Positions 19,707-32,221 of a stretch of DNA of 64,000 nt are shown in pieces. The stretch is from Enterobacteriaceae bacterium ESL0689 (GTDB lineage Bacteria; Pseudomonadota; Gammaproteobacteria; Enterobacterales; Enterobacteriaceae), in assembly GCA_029433525.1 (NCBI GenBank), contig JAQTIF010000001.1:1116001-1180000 (forward strand), in the 5' to 3' direction. Both the position numbers and the translations under genes were made by a program. Every line of letters starts with the position of its first letter. Position 1 is the stretch's first letter. Below the pieces are notes generated by a model. It searched no databases and was not told where the DNA came from. It saw only the letters and a program-made list of their open reading frames with translations.

Positions 19707-21008
19707 ATGGTGCAATTCTACTCTGCAAAACGGCGCGTGACGACACATCAAATCATAACGGTCAACGTGACTGATCTCGATCCCTTTGGGCAGGGTGTGG
19801 CTCATTATCAGGGAAAAACTTTATTTATTAATAATTTACTTCCTGGTGAGCAGGCTGATGTGGTGGTAACAGAAGAGAAAAAACAGTATGCCAGGGCGAA
19901 AGTAAAACGTCGTTTTACGGATAGTCCTCAGCGTCAGACACCACGTTGTCCCCATTTTAATCTGTGCGGCGGCTGTCTGCAGCAGCATATTGCTACCGAA
20001 CTTCAGCAGCAGAGCAAATGCGCGGCCTTGTCCCGACTGATGAAACATCAGGTCGACGAGATGATTGCGGCTTCCCCGTGGGGATACCGTCGCCGCGTGC
20101 GCCTGAGCCTGAAGTATCAGCCAAAGACACGCCGGTTGCAGATGGGTTTTCGTCAGGCCAATACGCATGATATTGTCGATGTGGTGCAGTGCCCGATCCT
20201 GGCGCCGCAACTGGAGGCACTCTTACCTGCGGTGCGTGAGTGTCTGAGTCACCTGCAAGCGCAGCGTCAGGTCGGCCATGTCGAACTGGTGCTGGCGGAT
20301 AATGGCCCGTTGATGGTGTTGCGTCATACGGCACCGCTATCGACCGCCGATCGGCAAAAACTGGAATCTTTTTCGCAATCTCACTCGCTTGGGCTGTATT
20401 TAGCACCGCAAAGCGAGATACTGGAACATATTTGCGGCCCTACCCCCTGGTATTCGTCATGCGGTCTACGCTTAGCGTTTAGTCCGCGTGATTTTATTCA
20501 GGTTAATGATGGCGTGAATCAACGCATGGTCGCCACCGCCTTAGCGTGGCTGGCTGTGCAACCCCAGGATCGGGTGCTCGATCTGTTCTGTGGCATGGGC
20601 AATTTTACCCTGCCACTGGCGCAACAGGCCGCCCATGTCGTGGGGGTGGAGGGGGTCGCCGCCCTTGTGACAAAAGCCCGGGAGAATGCGAGAGATAATC
20701 AGTTAAGTAACGTGACATTCTGTCATGAAAATCTGGCGCAAGAGGTGGCCGGTCAGCACTGGGCGAAATCGGGTTTTGATAAAGTGCTGCTTGATCCGGC
20801 GCGAAGCGGTGCGGCAGAGGTGATACCACACATTATCAGGCTGACGCCACAACGCATCGTGTATGTCTCCTGTAATCCGGCGACACTGGCACGCGATAGT
20901 GAGTCGTTATTACAGGCGGGATATCGTATCCAGCGTCTGGCGATGCTGGATATGTTTCCGCATACCGGACATCTGGAATCTATGGCATTGTTTGAGTATG
21001 TTGGTTGA
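19707..21008 (+). CDS. rlmD: 23S rRNA (uracil(1939)-C5)-methyltransferase RlmD
   Basis: SAM-dependent methyltransferase with a 4Fe-4S cluster. The start at 19707 ([13 protein letters not shown]) matches E. coli; earlier in-frame codons run back into the barA promoter region. A TRAM domain comes first, then cluster cysteines in [10 protein letters not shown] with a later CPIL, SAM motif DLFCGMGNF, and the catalytic cysteine in [13 protein letters not shown]. It is divergent from barA with 61 bp between starts and is followed by relA. Confidence 0.95.
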   Translation: MVQFYSAKRRVTTHQIITVNVTDLDPFGQGVAHYQGKTLFINNLLPGEQADVVVTEEKKQYARAKVKRRFTDSPQRQTPRCPHFNLCGGCLQQHIATELQQQSKCAALSRLMKHQVDEMIAASPWGYRRRVRLSLKYQPKTRRLQMGFRQANTHDIVDVVQCPILAPQLEALLPAVRECLSHLQAQRQVGHVELVLADNGPLMVLRHTAPLSTADRQKLESFSQSHSLGLYLAPQSEILEHICGPTPWYSSCGLRLAFSPRDFIQVNDGVNQRMVATALAWLAVQPQDRVLDLFCGMGNFTLPLAQQAAHVVGVEGVAALVTKARENARDNQLSNVTFCHENLAQEVAGQHWAKSGFDKVLLDPARSGAAEVIPHIIRLTPQRIVYVSCNPATLARDSESLLQAGYRIQRLAMLDMFPHTGHLESMALFEYVG

Positions 21009-21083
21009 TAACATCATGCAGGAACCCGGGGTTGTGCTGAGGCTGACTGGCTTCGGCAGACAGGGTTACTGAAGGAGAGGATA

Positions 21084-23327
21084 ATGGTTGCGGTAAGAAG
21101 TGCACATCTTAACCAGGCTGGTGAGTTCGACCCGACAAAATGGGTCGCGAGCCTGGGTATGGTCAGCCAGCCGTCGTGTGAACGCTTAACCGAAACCTGG
21201 GCGTATTGTCATCATAATACACAGGGACACCCGCAGGCAGAACTGTTGTTGTGGCGCGGTATCGAGATGGTGGAGATCCTCTCTATATTAAATATGGATA
21301 TCGATACCTTGCGGGCGGCGTTGTTATTTCCGCTGGTGGACAGTCATGTTGTCAGCGAGGCGGTGATTGAGGAGAGTGTGGGGCACGCTGTGGCGACGCT
21401 GATCCACGGTGTGCGGGATATGGCAGCCATTCGTCAGCTTAAAGCCACGCACACCGATGCGGTCTCCTCTGAACAGGTCGATAATGTCCGGCGGATGTTG
21501 CTGGCGATGGTGGATGATTTTCGCTGTGTGATCATTAAGCTGGCGGAACGGGTTGTCCATCTGCGGGAAGTGAAGGATGGCTCTGAAGACCAGCGGGTAC
21601 TGGCGGCCAAAGAGTGTTGCAATATCTATGCGCCGCTGGCGAATCGTTTAGGCATTGGTCAACTGAAATGGGAGCTGGAAGATTACAGCTTTCGTTATCT
21701 GCATCCTGATGAATATAAACGCATTGCTAAATTGCTGCATGAACGGCGGATTGACCGTGAGCGCTATATTGATGAGTTTGTCAGCCACCTGCGGATTGAA
21801 ATGAAAGCCGAAGGGGTGCAGGCCGAAGTGTACGGTCGGCCGAAGCATATTTACAGTATCTGGCGAAAGATGCAGAAAAAGCATCTGGCGTTTGATGAAC
21901 TGTTTGATGTTCGTGCGGTACGGGTGATTGCCGAACGATTGCAGGACTGCTATGCCGCGTTAGGGATTGTACACACCCATTATCGTCATCTGCCCGATGA
22001 GTTCGATGATTATGTGGCCAATCCCAAACCCAATGGTTATCAGTCGATCCATACGGTGGTGCTGGGCCCGGAGGGGAAAACGATAGAAATTCAGATCCGT
22101 ACCCGACAAATGCATGATGATGCAGAATTGGGGGTCGCGGCGCACTGGAAATATAAAGAGGGCACAGAGGCAGCAGCGGGCGGTGGTCGCAATTATGAAG
22201 ATCGCATTGCCTGGCTGCGTAAACTGATCGCCTGGCAGGATGAGATGGCCGATTCCGGAGAGATGCTGGATGAAGTCCGCAGCCAGGTGTTTGATGATCG
22301 GGTATATGTCTTTACGCCAAAAGGGGAGGTGGTCGATCTCCCTGCGGGTGCCACGCCCCTTGACTTTGCTTATCATATCCATAGTGATGTCGGTCATCGC
22401 TGCATTGGTGCCAAAATCGGTGGCCGTCTTGTGCCTTTTACCTATCAGCTGCAGATGGGCGATCAGATTGAAATTATCACCCAGAAGCAGCCTAATCCGA
22501 GCCGTGACTGGCTCAACCCCAATCTTGGCTATGTCACCACCAGCCGTGGGCGTTCTAAAATTCACGCCTGGTTTCGTAAACAGGATCGTGACAAGAATAT
22601 TCTCGCCGGACGACAGATCCTCGATGAGGATCTTGAGCAACTGGGTATCACGCTGAAAAGCGCAGAGAAACCGCTGTTACAGCGTTACAACTACCATGAA
22701 CTGGATGATCTGCTGGCGGCGATAGGTGGTGGCGATATCCGTCTTAATCAGATGGTTAACTTCCTGTATTCGCAGTTTCACCAGCCGACAGCGGAAGAGC
22801 AGGATGCCGCGGCATTAAAGCAGCTACAGCAGAAAACCTATACGCCACAGAATCACAATAAGGATAAAGATAATGGCCGGGTGGTGGTGGAAGGGGTGGG
22901 TAATCTGATGCATTACATTGCACGCTGTTGCCAGCCGATCCCCGGTGATGAGATCGTCGGTTTTATCACCCAGGGGCGCGGTATTTCAATCCACCGGGCC
23001 GATTGTGATCAACTGGCGGAACTGCAGTCCCACGCACCGGAACGTATTGTTGAAGCGGTGTGGGGAGAAAGTTACTCGGCCGGTTATTCACTGGTAGTAC
23101 GGGTGATGGCCAATGATCGTAGCGGGCTGTTACGTGATATTACGACCATTCTGGCCAATGAAAAGGTCAATGTGTTGAGCGTGATCAGTCGTAGCGATAC
23201 CAAACAGCAGTTAGCGACAATCGATATGACGATTGAAATTTATAATCTTCAGGTACTCGGGCGGGTGCTGGGGAAACTAACCCAGATACCGGATGTCATT
23301 GATGCCCGGCGTTTACGTGGCAGCTAA
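21084..23327 (+). CDS. relA: GTP pyrophosphokinase RelA
   Basis: Ribosome-associated (p)ppGpp synthetase of the stringent response. The HD hydrolase domain is degenerate (FPLVDSH where SpoT-like proteins have HD), as in other RelA proteins. The synthetase core PNGYQSIHTVVLGPEGK and EIQIRTRQMHDDAE is intact, followed by TGS (VVDLPAGATPLDFAYHIHSD), a zinc-finger region (HYIARCCQPIPGDEI) and an ACT domain. The 747 aa match E. coli (744). GAAGGAG precedes the ATG. Confidence 0.97.
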   Translation: MVAVRSAHLNQAGEFDPTKWVASLGMVSQPSCERLTETWAYCHHNTQGHPQAELLLWRGIEMVEILSILNMDIDTLRAALLFPLVDSHVVSEAVIEESVGHAVATLIHGVRDMAAIRQLKATHTDAVSSEQVDNVRRMLLAMVDDFRCVIIKLAERVVHLREVKDGSEDQRVLAAKECCNIYAPLANRLGIGQLKWELEDYSFRYLHPDEYKRIAKLLHERRIDRERYIDEFVSHLRIEMKAEGVQAEVYGRPKHIYSIWRKMQKKHLAFDELFDVRAVRVIAERLQDCYAALGIVHTHYRHLPDEFDDYVANPKPNGYQSIHTVVLGPEGKTIEIQIRTRQMHDDAELGVAAHWKYKEGTEAAAGGGRNYEDRIAWLRKLIAWQDEMADSGEMLDEVRSQVFDDRVYVFTPKGEVVDLPAGATPLDFAYHIHSDVGHRCIGAKIGGRLVPFTYQLQMGDQIEIITQKQPNPSRDWLNPNLGYVTTSRGRSKIHAWFRKQDRDKNILAGRQILDEDLEQLGITLKSAEKPLLQRYNYHELDDLLAAIGGGDIRLNQMVNFLYSQFHQPTAEEQDAAALKQLQQKTYTPQNHNKDKDNGRVVVEGVGNLMHYIARCCQPIPGDEIVGFITQGRGISIHRADCDQLAELQSHAPERIVEAVWGESYSAGYSLVVRVMANDRSGLLRDITTILANEKVNVLSVISRSDTKQQLATIDMTIEIYNLQVLGRVLGKLTQIPDVIDARRLRGS

Positions 23328-23404
23328 TCTTCGGCTTATGTTATTTATCATCGCGGTTTGCGTCGGCGGAGAAGGTTAATTTTTATACTATTGCAGGGGA
23401 AAAT

Positions 23405-24196
23405 ATGACGGCCATTGCTCGTTTGCTCGATATCATGAAACGTCTGCGTGATCCACAACAGGGCTGCCCGTGGGATAAAGCACAAACCTATGCCACGATC
23501 GCGCCGCATACGCTGGAAGAAACGTATGAAGTGCTGGATGCCATCATGCGTGAGGATTTTGCCGATCTGCGTAGTGAACTGGGCGATCTGCTTTTTCAGG
23601 TGGTGTTTTACGCGCAGATAGCCCAGGAAGAGGGGCGTTTTACTTTCGACGACGTGTGTTCGGCGATCAGCGATAAGCTGGTGCGTCGCCATCCGCATAT
23701 TTTTGCCGGGCAAAATACCGTCAGTGATCAAGCGATTCAGGGGCGCTGGGAACAGATAAAAAGTGCTGAGCGGGCAGAAAAGGCACAGTATTCGGTGCTG
23801 GATGATATTCCCCATAATCTGCCCGCACTGATGCGTGCCGGTAAAATTCAGCGTCGTTGTTCGTCGGTGGGCTTTGACTGGGCATCCCTGCCGCCGGTAC
23901 TGGATAAAGTGTATGAAGAGATTGATGAAGTACTGGCCGAGACCCAGCGCGCCACGGTGGATAGCGCGAAGCTGGAGGAGGAGGTCGGGGACTTACTGTT
24001 CGCTACCGTCAATCTGTCCCGTCATTTGGGGGTTAAAGCAGAAACCGCGTTGCAAAAAGCCAACCGCAAGTTTGAACGTCGCTTCCGCGAAGTGGAGCGC
24101 ATCGTAGCTGCCCGTGGGCTGGATATGACAGGGGTGGATCTCGCGGAGATGGAAGCCGTATGGCAGGAAGTCAAACGCCAGGAAGCTGAGCACTAA
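23405..24196 (+). CDS. mazG: Nucleoside triphosphate pyrophosphohydrolase MazG
   Basis: Tandem-domain all-alpha NTP pyrophosphatase that lowers (p)ppGpp-linked and damaged NTP pools. Both MazG domains carry metal-binding E-E-x-x-E-type motifs (EETYEVLDAI with ELGDLLFQVVFYAQ; EEIDEVL with EEEVGDLLFATVN). The 263 aa match E. coli. It is downstream of relA as in E. coli, but there is no mazEF toxin-antitoxin pair between them: relA and mazG are separated by only 77 bp. Confidence 0.95.
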   Translation: MTAIARLLDIMKRLRDPQQGCPWDKAQTYATIAPHTLEETYEVLDAIMREDFADLRSELGDLLFQVVFYAQIAQEEGRFTFDDVCSAISDKLVRRHPHIFAGQNTVSDQAIQGRWEQIKSAERAEKAQYSVLDDIPHNLPALMRAGKIQRRCSSVGFDWASLPPVLDKVYEEIDEVLAETQRATVDSAKLEEEVGDLLFATVNLSRHLGVKAETALQKANRKFERRFREVERIVAARGLDMTGVDLAEMEAVWQEVKRQEAEH

Positions 24197-24371
24197 TCCA
24201 GAAGCACACCCTGACGCGCTGTGCCGGGATGACGGCGAGAAGCGTCTCCCGCGCTGGCGTGCGTTACATAACTGTCAATAAATTGATTTTATTTGATAAA
24301 TTTTATGGTAAGCGCTATTTTTTTCGTCTGTAAAAAGTATGGATTGACTGATCAGACATGGTAATCAACGT

Positions 24372-24400
24372 TTGTGACGGCAGTGATGATCCGGTATACT
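24372..24400 (+). promoter_or_regulatory. Predicted pyrG promoter
   Basis: TTGTGA (24372-24377), a 17-bp spacer and TATACT (24395-24400) make a good sigma-70 promoter 54 bp upstream of the pyrG ATG. Prediction by inspection. Confidence 0.6.
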
Positions 24401-24439
24401 GCTTTCCCGTCCTGATATTCCATCGTCTTTTAAACCTAA

Positions 24440-26092
<1,653 letters not shown>

Positions 26093-26135
26093 ACTGAATT
26101 AAAACGGCAACGCATCAGATGATGTGCGTTGCTGA

Positions 26136-27473
<1,338 letters not shown>

Positions 27474-27495
27474 TTCTCGTTGTTGTGCTTACTCT

Positions 27496-27521
27496 AAAAA
27501 CCCGCTCTGGCGGGTTTTTTT
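27496..27521 (+). terminator. Intrinsic terminator of eno
   Basis: AAAAACCCGC-TCTG-GCGGGTTTTTTT is a compact G/C stem followed by a T-run, 22 bp after the eno stop. Confidence 0.92.
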
Positions 27522-27873
27522 GCTCAGCGGAATGGGCCTGTCAGATTAGTTCGTTTGGTTATTTAATATTGCCATCCCTTCTTTAATTGTTCTCGGTTAC
27601 GCCGTTAACCTTATATACACCCAGAATCATTCAGGTTACACCGGATGCGCACGTGATCGGCGCTGGCGCTGTCACACGAACGCTATTCGGCACGATTTCC
27701 GCGGGTTTTTATCGCTCATCAACAGACGAAGCGCCTGGCTGACAGACGTATTCGCTATCGTCAATGGGGACAGGGATCGCGCATATCGGTAATCCGTGGG
27801 AATTTCTGGCTCTGCGCAGAGCCAGAATAACAAATCAAATCAAGACAATTCATTGACCGGGATATAACAATTT
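27522..27873. other. eno-cysJ intergenic region
   Basis: 352 bp without a credible ORF. In E. coli several genes (queE and others) separate eno from cysJ; none remain here. The region holds a perfect 20-bp palindrome at 27806-27825 (CTGGCTCTGC then its complement), 49 bp before cysJ. It should also contain the CysB-dependent cysJIH promoter, but I cannot point to a reliable CysB site. Confidence 0.5.
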
Positions 27874-29652
27874 ATGACGATACAGGCCCCTCCTTCTCTA
27901 TCGCCACCGCTTAATCCGCAACAAATATCATGCATTCAGGCGGCGATAAATGATTTAACGCCCACTCAGCTTGCCTGGGTGGCGGGTTATCTCTGGGGAC
28001 AGTTAAATCAGCCACTCGCTGCGCCTGCTCAGATAAACGATAGTGCAGGCATAACGCTTATTTCGGCATCGCAGACCGGTAATGCCCGCCGGATAGCGGA
28101 AGCATTGCGTGATGATTTATTAGCTGTACCCTTAAATGTGCAATTGATAAATGCCGGAGACTATAAATTTAAGCAGATAGCGGACGAAAAACGGCTGATT
28201 ATTGTCACCTCGACACAAGGCGAAGGTGAACCTCCAGAAGAGGCGATACCTTTTTATAAATTCTTGTTTTCGAAAAAGGCGCCTGCGCTGACCGATACCG
28301 CTTTTGCCGTATTTGGCTTAGGCGATACCTCTTACCCGCTATTCTGCCAGGCGGGGAAAACCTTTGATCACCGTCTCGAGGAGTTGGGTGGCGAGCGGAT
28401 GCTGGCGCGCGTGGATGCCGATGTTGAATACCAAGCCATTGCGGCAGAATGGCGTGCCCGTATCGTGGAGAAGCTGGCCGCGCAACTTCCCGTCTCCCGG
28501 TCGGTCAGCAATGCGACGGTACAGCATGTTAGCCCCAACCTTTACAGCAAAGCGTCACCGCTGACGGCCACCCTGACGGTGAATCAGAAAATTACCGGGC
28601 GTAATTCACAAAAAGATGTCCGTCATATTGAAATTGATCTTGCCGATTCTGGTTTGTGCTATCAGCCCGGTGATGCGCTGGGTGTGTGGTATCAAAATGA
28701 TCCGGCGTTAGTGCGTGAACTGATGGCGTTACTCGCGCTGACAGGTGATGAGTCGGTCAACGTGGCAGGACAATCGATGCCACTGGCGCAAGCGCTGGAG
28801 CAGCATTATGAACTGACGGTGAATAGCGCCATGCTGGTGGAGCGTTACGCGACGCTGAGCGGCAGTGAATCGCTGTTGTCATTATTAACGGATAAAACGC
28901 AACGGCAACATTATGCGGCCTCCACGCCGTTGGTCGATATGGTGCGTAGCGCTCCGGTATCTCTGGATGCTGATGCGCTCATCAGCCTGCTACGCCCACT
29001 GACGCCGCGTCTTTACTCTATCGCCTCCTCGCAGGCCGAAGTCGGTAACGAAGTCCATCTGACCGTGGGGGTGGTGCGTTATCAAGTGGCGGGTCGCCAG
29101 CGGGCGGGGGGGGCTTCCAGCTTTCTGGCGGATCGTCTGGCAGAAGAAGGGGAGGTGCGCATCTTTGTCGAAAAGAATGATCATTTCCGCCTGCCTGCCG
29201 ACCCGCAGACACCGGTAATTATGATCGGTTCCGGGACAGGGATTGCGCCATTCCGTGCGTTTATGCAGCAACGGGCAGCGGAAGGGGCGAAGGGCGGGAA
29301 CTGGCTGTTTTTTGGTAATCCGCATTTTACCGAGGATTTCCTCTATCAGGTTGAGTGGCAACGTGACGTCAAAGCAGGTTTGCTGACCCGCATCGATCTG
29401 GCCTGGTCACGCGATCAACAGCAAAAAATCTATGTTCAGCATAAGTTACGCGAACAGGGGGCTGAGTTGTGGCGCTGGATCCAGCAGGGTGCCCATATTT
29501 ATGTTTGTGGTGATGCCAACCATATGGCGAAGGATGTTGAGCAGGCGTTACGGGATGTGGTGGCTGAGTCTGGCGCGATGGATGCCGAGGCGGCAGATGA
29601 GTTTTTAACCGGGTTGCGCGCGGCGCACCGTTATCAGCGGGATGTCTATTAA
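27874..29652 (+). CDS. cysJ: Sulfite reductase flavoprotein alpha subunit
   Basis: Passes electrons from NADPH through FAD and FMN to CysI. An N-terminal flavodoxin domain (about 60-210, [16 protein letters not shown] and [12 protein letters not shown]) is followed by an FAD-binding domain (RLYSIASSQ) and an NADPH domain ([18 protein letters not shown]), ending RYQRDVY. The 592 aa are close to E. coli (599). The stop overlaps the cysI start by 1 nt. Confidence 0.97.
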   Translation: MTIQAPPSLSPPLNPQQISCIQAAINDLTPTQLAWVAGYLWGQLNQPLAAPAQINDSAGITLISASQTGNARRIAEALRDDLLAVPLNVQLINAGDYKFKQIADEKRLIIVTSTQGEGEPPEEAIPFYKFLFSKKAPALTDTAFAVFGLGDTSYPLFCQAGKTFDHRLEELGGERMLARVDADVEYQAIAAEWRARIVEKLAAQLPVSRSVSNATVQHVSPNLYSKASPLTATLTVNQKITGRNSQKDVRHIEIDLADSGLCYQPGDALGVWYQNDPALVRELMALLALTGDESVNVAGQSMPLAQALEQHYELTVNSAMLVERYATLSGSESLLSLLTDKTQRQHYAASTPLVDMVRSAPVSLDADALISLLRPLTPRLYSIASSQAEVGNEVHLTVGVVRYQVAGRQRAGGASSFLADRLAEEGEVRIFVEKNDHFRLPADPQTPVIMIGSGTGIAPFRAFMQQRAAEGAKGGNWLFFGNPHFTEDFLYQVEWQRDVKAGLLTRIDLAWSRDQQQKIYVQHKLREQGAELWRWIQQGAHIYVCGDANHMAKDVEQALRDVVAESGAMDAEAADEFLTGLRAAHRYQRDVY

Positions 29653-31364
29653 TGAGTGAAAAATACCCCGATTCACATGTGGTTGAAGGCAAACAGGTCG
29701 ATGCTGAACGGATGAAAACAGAGAGCGATTATCTGCGCGGCACGATTGCACAGGATTTGCACGATCCGATCACCGGCGGTTTTAGTGGTGATAATTTTCT
29801 GTTGATTCGTTTTCATGGCATGTACCAGCAGGATGATCGCGATATTCGCGCCGAGCGGGTAGCGCAGAAACTGGAGCCGCGTCATGCGATGATGCTACGT
29901 TGCCGCCTGCCGGGGGGCATCATTAGCGCAAAACAGTGGCAGGCGATAGATAAATTTGCCGCTGAGAATACCCTTTATGGCAGTATTCGTTTGACAAATC
30001 GCCAGACCTTACAATTTCACGGTATTCTGAAAAAGAACGTCAAACCGGCGCATCAGATGCTGAATGCGGTAGGACTGGATTCACTGGCGACGGCCAATGA
30101 CGTCAACCGTAATGTCTTATGCACCTCGAACCCGTTCGAATCGTCATTACATACAGAAGCCTGCGCCTGGGCGCGGAAAATTTCTGAACATCTGTTGCCA
30201 CGTACCCATTCATATGCCGAAATCTGGCTGGATCAAAAGAAAAGCGCTATCCCCGATAAAGAACCGATCCTTGGCCAGGCATATTTGCCACGTAAGTTTA
30301 AAACCACGGTGGTGATCCCTCCGCACAATGATATCGATTTACATGCGAATGATATGAATTTCGTGGCGATTGCTGAAAATGGCAAACTGGTTGGTTTTAA
30401 CTTGCTGATTGGCGGGGGATTGTCTATCGATCATGGTAACCGGAAAACCTATGCCCGCACTGCCAGCGAGGTCGGTTATCTGCCCCTTGAACATACGCTG
30501 GCGGTTGCCGAAGCGGTGGTGACCACCCAGCGGGATTGGGGGAATCGAACGGATCGTAAAAATGCAAAGACTAAGTACACTCTCGAACGTGTCGGACTAG
30601 AAACGTTTAAAGCGGAAGTGGAGCGTCGGGCGGGTATGACTTTTGCCCCCATCCGGCCTTATACCTTGACCGATCGCCGTGATCGTATCGGCTGGGTAAA
30701 AGGGGTCGATAACGACTGGTATCTGACACTGTTTATTGAGAATGGCCGTATTCTCGATTATCCGGGACGGCCGTTGAAAACCGGATTACTGGAGATCGCC
30801 AGAGTGCATCAGGGCGAGTTTCGCATTACCGCCAATCAGAATCTGGTCGTCGCGGGAGTGACAGAAAGTGAAAAGCCCCGGATTGATAAGCTGGCGCGTG
30901 ATCATGGTCTGCTGAATGCGGTCACGGCACAGCGTGAAAATTCGATGGCTTGTGTCTCTTTTCCCACCTGCCCGCTGGCAATGGCGGAAGCAGAGCGTTT
31001 TCTGCCCTCATTTGTCGATAAGATTGAAGCGATTATGCGTCAGCATGACGTGGCTGACGAGTATATTGTATTACGTGTTACCGGTTGTCCAAACGGTTGT
31101 GGTCGTGCGTTACTGGCGGAAATTGGCATGATTGGCAAAGCGCCGGGTCGCTATAACCTCTACCTCGGCGGTAACCGTAGCGGAACACGTATTCCACGGA
31201 TGTTTAAAGAGAATATCACCGAAGCGGAAATCATTACGGTTCTCGATCCGCTCATTGCGCGCTGGGCAAAAGAGCGGGAAAAGGATGAAGGCTTTGGTGA
31301 TTTTACCCTGCGGGCAGGGATTATCCGACCGGTATGCGATCCGGCGCGGGATTTCTGGCAATAA
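29652..31364 (+). CDS. cysI: Sulfite reductase hemoprotein beta subunit
   Basis: Six-electron reduction of sulfite to sulfide on a siroheme-4Fe4S centre. The cluster cysteines lie in [13 protein letters not shown] (after CV) and [10 protein letters not shown]. The 570 aa equal E. coli. It is the middle gene of cysJIH. Confidence 0.98.
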   Translation: MSEKYPDSHVVEGKQVDAERMKTESDYLRGTIAQDLHDPITGGFSGDNFLLIRFHGMYQQDDRDIRAERVAQKLEPRHAMMLRCRLPGGIISAKQWQAIDKFAAENTLYGSIRLTNRQTLQFHGILKKNVKPAHQMLNAVGLDSLATANDVNRNVLCTSNPFESSLHTEACAWARKISEHLLPRTHSYAEIWLDQKKSAIPDKEPILGQAYLPRKFKTTVVIPPHNDIDLHANDMNFVAIAENGKLVGFNLLIGGGLSIDHGNRKTYARTASEVGYLPLEHTLAVAEAVVTTQRDWGNRTDRKNAKTKYTLERVGLETFKAEVERRAGMTFAPIRPYTLTDRRDRIGWVKGVDNDWYLTLFIENGRILDYPGRPLKTGLLEIARVHQGEFRITANQNLVVAGVTESEKPRIDKLARDHGLLNAVTAQRENSMACVSFPTCPLAMAEAERFLPSFVDKIEAIMRQHDVADEYIVLRVTGCPNGCGRALLAEIGMIGKAPGRYNLYLGGNRSGTRIPRMFKENITEAEIITVLDPLIARWAKEREKDEGFGDFTLRAGIIRPVCDPARDFWQ

Positions 31365-31375
31365 GTGAGGCAGCT

Positions 31376-32110
31376 ATGTCGGTATTGAGTCTTAATATGT
31401 TACAGGCACTCTCAAAAGAAGAGCAGGTAAGGGCGCTGGCAGAAACCAATCAGCAACTGGCACAGCAAAGTGCCGAAGAGCGAGTGAGCTGGGCGCTGGA
31501 GAACTTGCCGGGTGAATATGTGCTCTCCTCCAGTTTTGGGATTCAGGCGGCGGTCAGTTTGCATCTGGTCAATCAGCTCTGTCCGGGTATTCCGGTGATC
31601 CTCACTGACACCGGTTATCTGTTTGCCCAAACCTATCAGTTTATTGATGAGTTAACCGATAAGCTACATCTTAACCTGAACGTTTTCCGCGCGAAGGAAA
31701 GTGCCGCCTGGCAGGAGGCACGTTATGGCAAGCTGTGGGAGCAGGGGATTGCCGGTATTGAGAAATATAATCAGATCAACAAAGTCGAGCCAATGAATCG
31801 GGCATTACAGCAACTCGGCGCGCAAACCTGGTTTGCCGGCCTGCGTCGGGAGCAGTCTGCCAGCCGGGCACATCTGCCGGTGTTGTCTGTCCAGCGTGGG
31901 GTTTTTAAAGTGCTGCCGATTATCGACTGGGATAATCGTACCGTGTATCAGTATCTGCAACAGCACGGTCTGCACTATCACCCCTTATGGGAGCAGGGCT
32001 ATCTTTCAGTCGGTGATACACATACCAGCCGAAAATGGCAACTGGGTATGTCAGAAGAAGAGACCCGTTTTTTTGGCCTGAAGCGGGAATGTGGCTTGCA
32101 TGAGAATTAA
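31376..32110 (+). CDS. cysH: PAPS reductase (thioredoxin-dependent)
   Basis: Reduces PAPS to sulfite with thioredoxin. The start at 31376 ([12 protein letters not shown]) fits CysH; an upstream in-frame codon lies inside cys[26 protein letters not shown] and the catalytic cysteine in KRECGLHEN are present. The 244 aa equal E. coli. The next gene is cas3, the usual neighbour in Enterobacteriaceae with I-E CRISPR loci. Confidence 0.97.
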   Translation: MSVLSLNMLQALSKEEQVRALAETNQQLAQQSAEERVSWALENLPGEYVLSSSFGIQAAVSLHLVNQLCPGIPVILTDTGYLFAQTYQFIDELTDKLHLNLNVFRAKESAAWQEARYGKLWEQGIAGIEKYNQINKVEPMNRALQQLGAQTWFAGLRREQSASRAHLPVLSVQRGVFKVLPIIDWDNRTVYQYLQQHGLHYHPLWEQGYLSVGDTHTSRKWQLGMSEEETRFFGLKRECGLHEN

Positions 32111-32221
32111 GCGCCTGCTGGGTCAGGATCTGAGTGTATTATCTTGATATCAATCACATTATTTACCCTGTAAATACATAAAGATCACAATGGTGAGTCA
32201 GTTGACAACCAGGGTTTTAAC

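Noticed and set aside
23328-23404. A mazEF toxin-antitoxin pair between relA and mazG as in E. coli
   Set aside because: Only 77 bp separate the two genes; no ORF fits.
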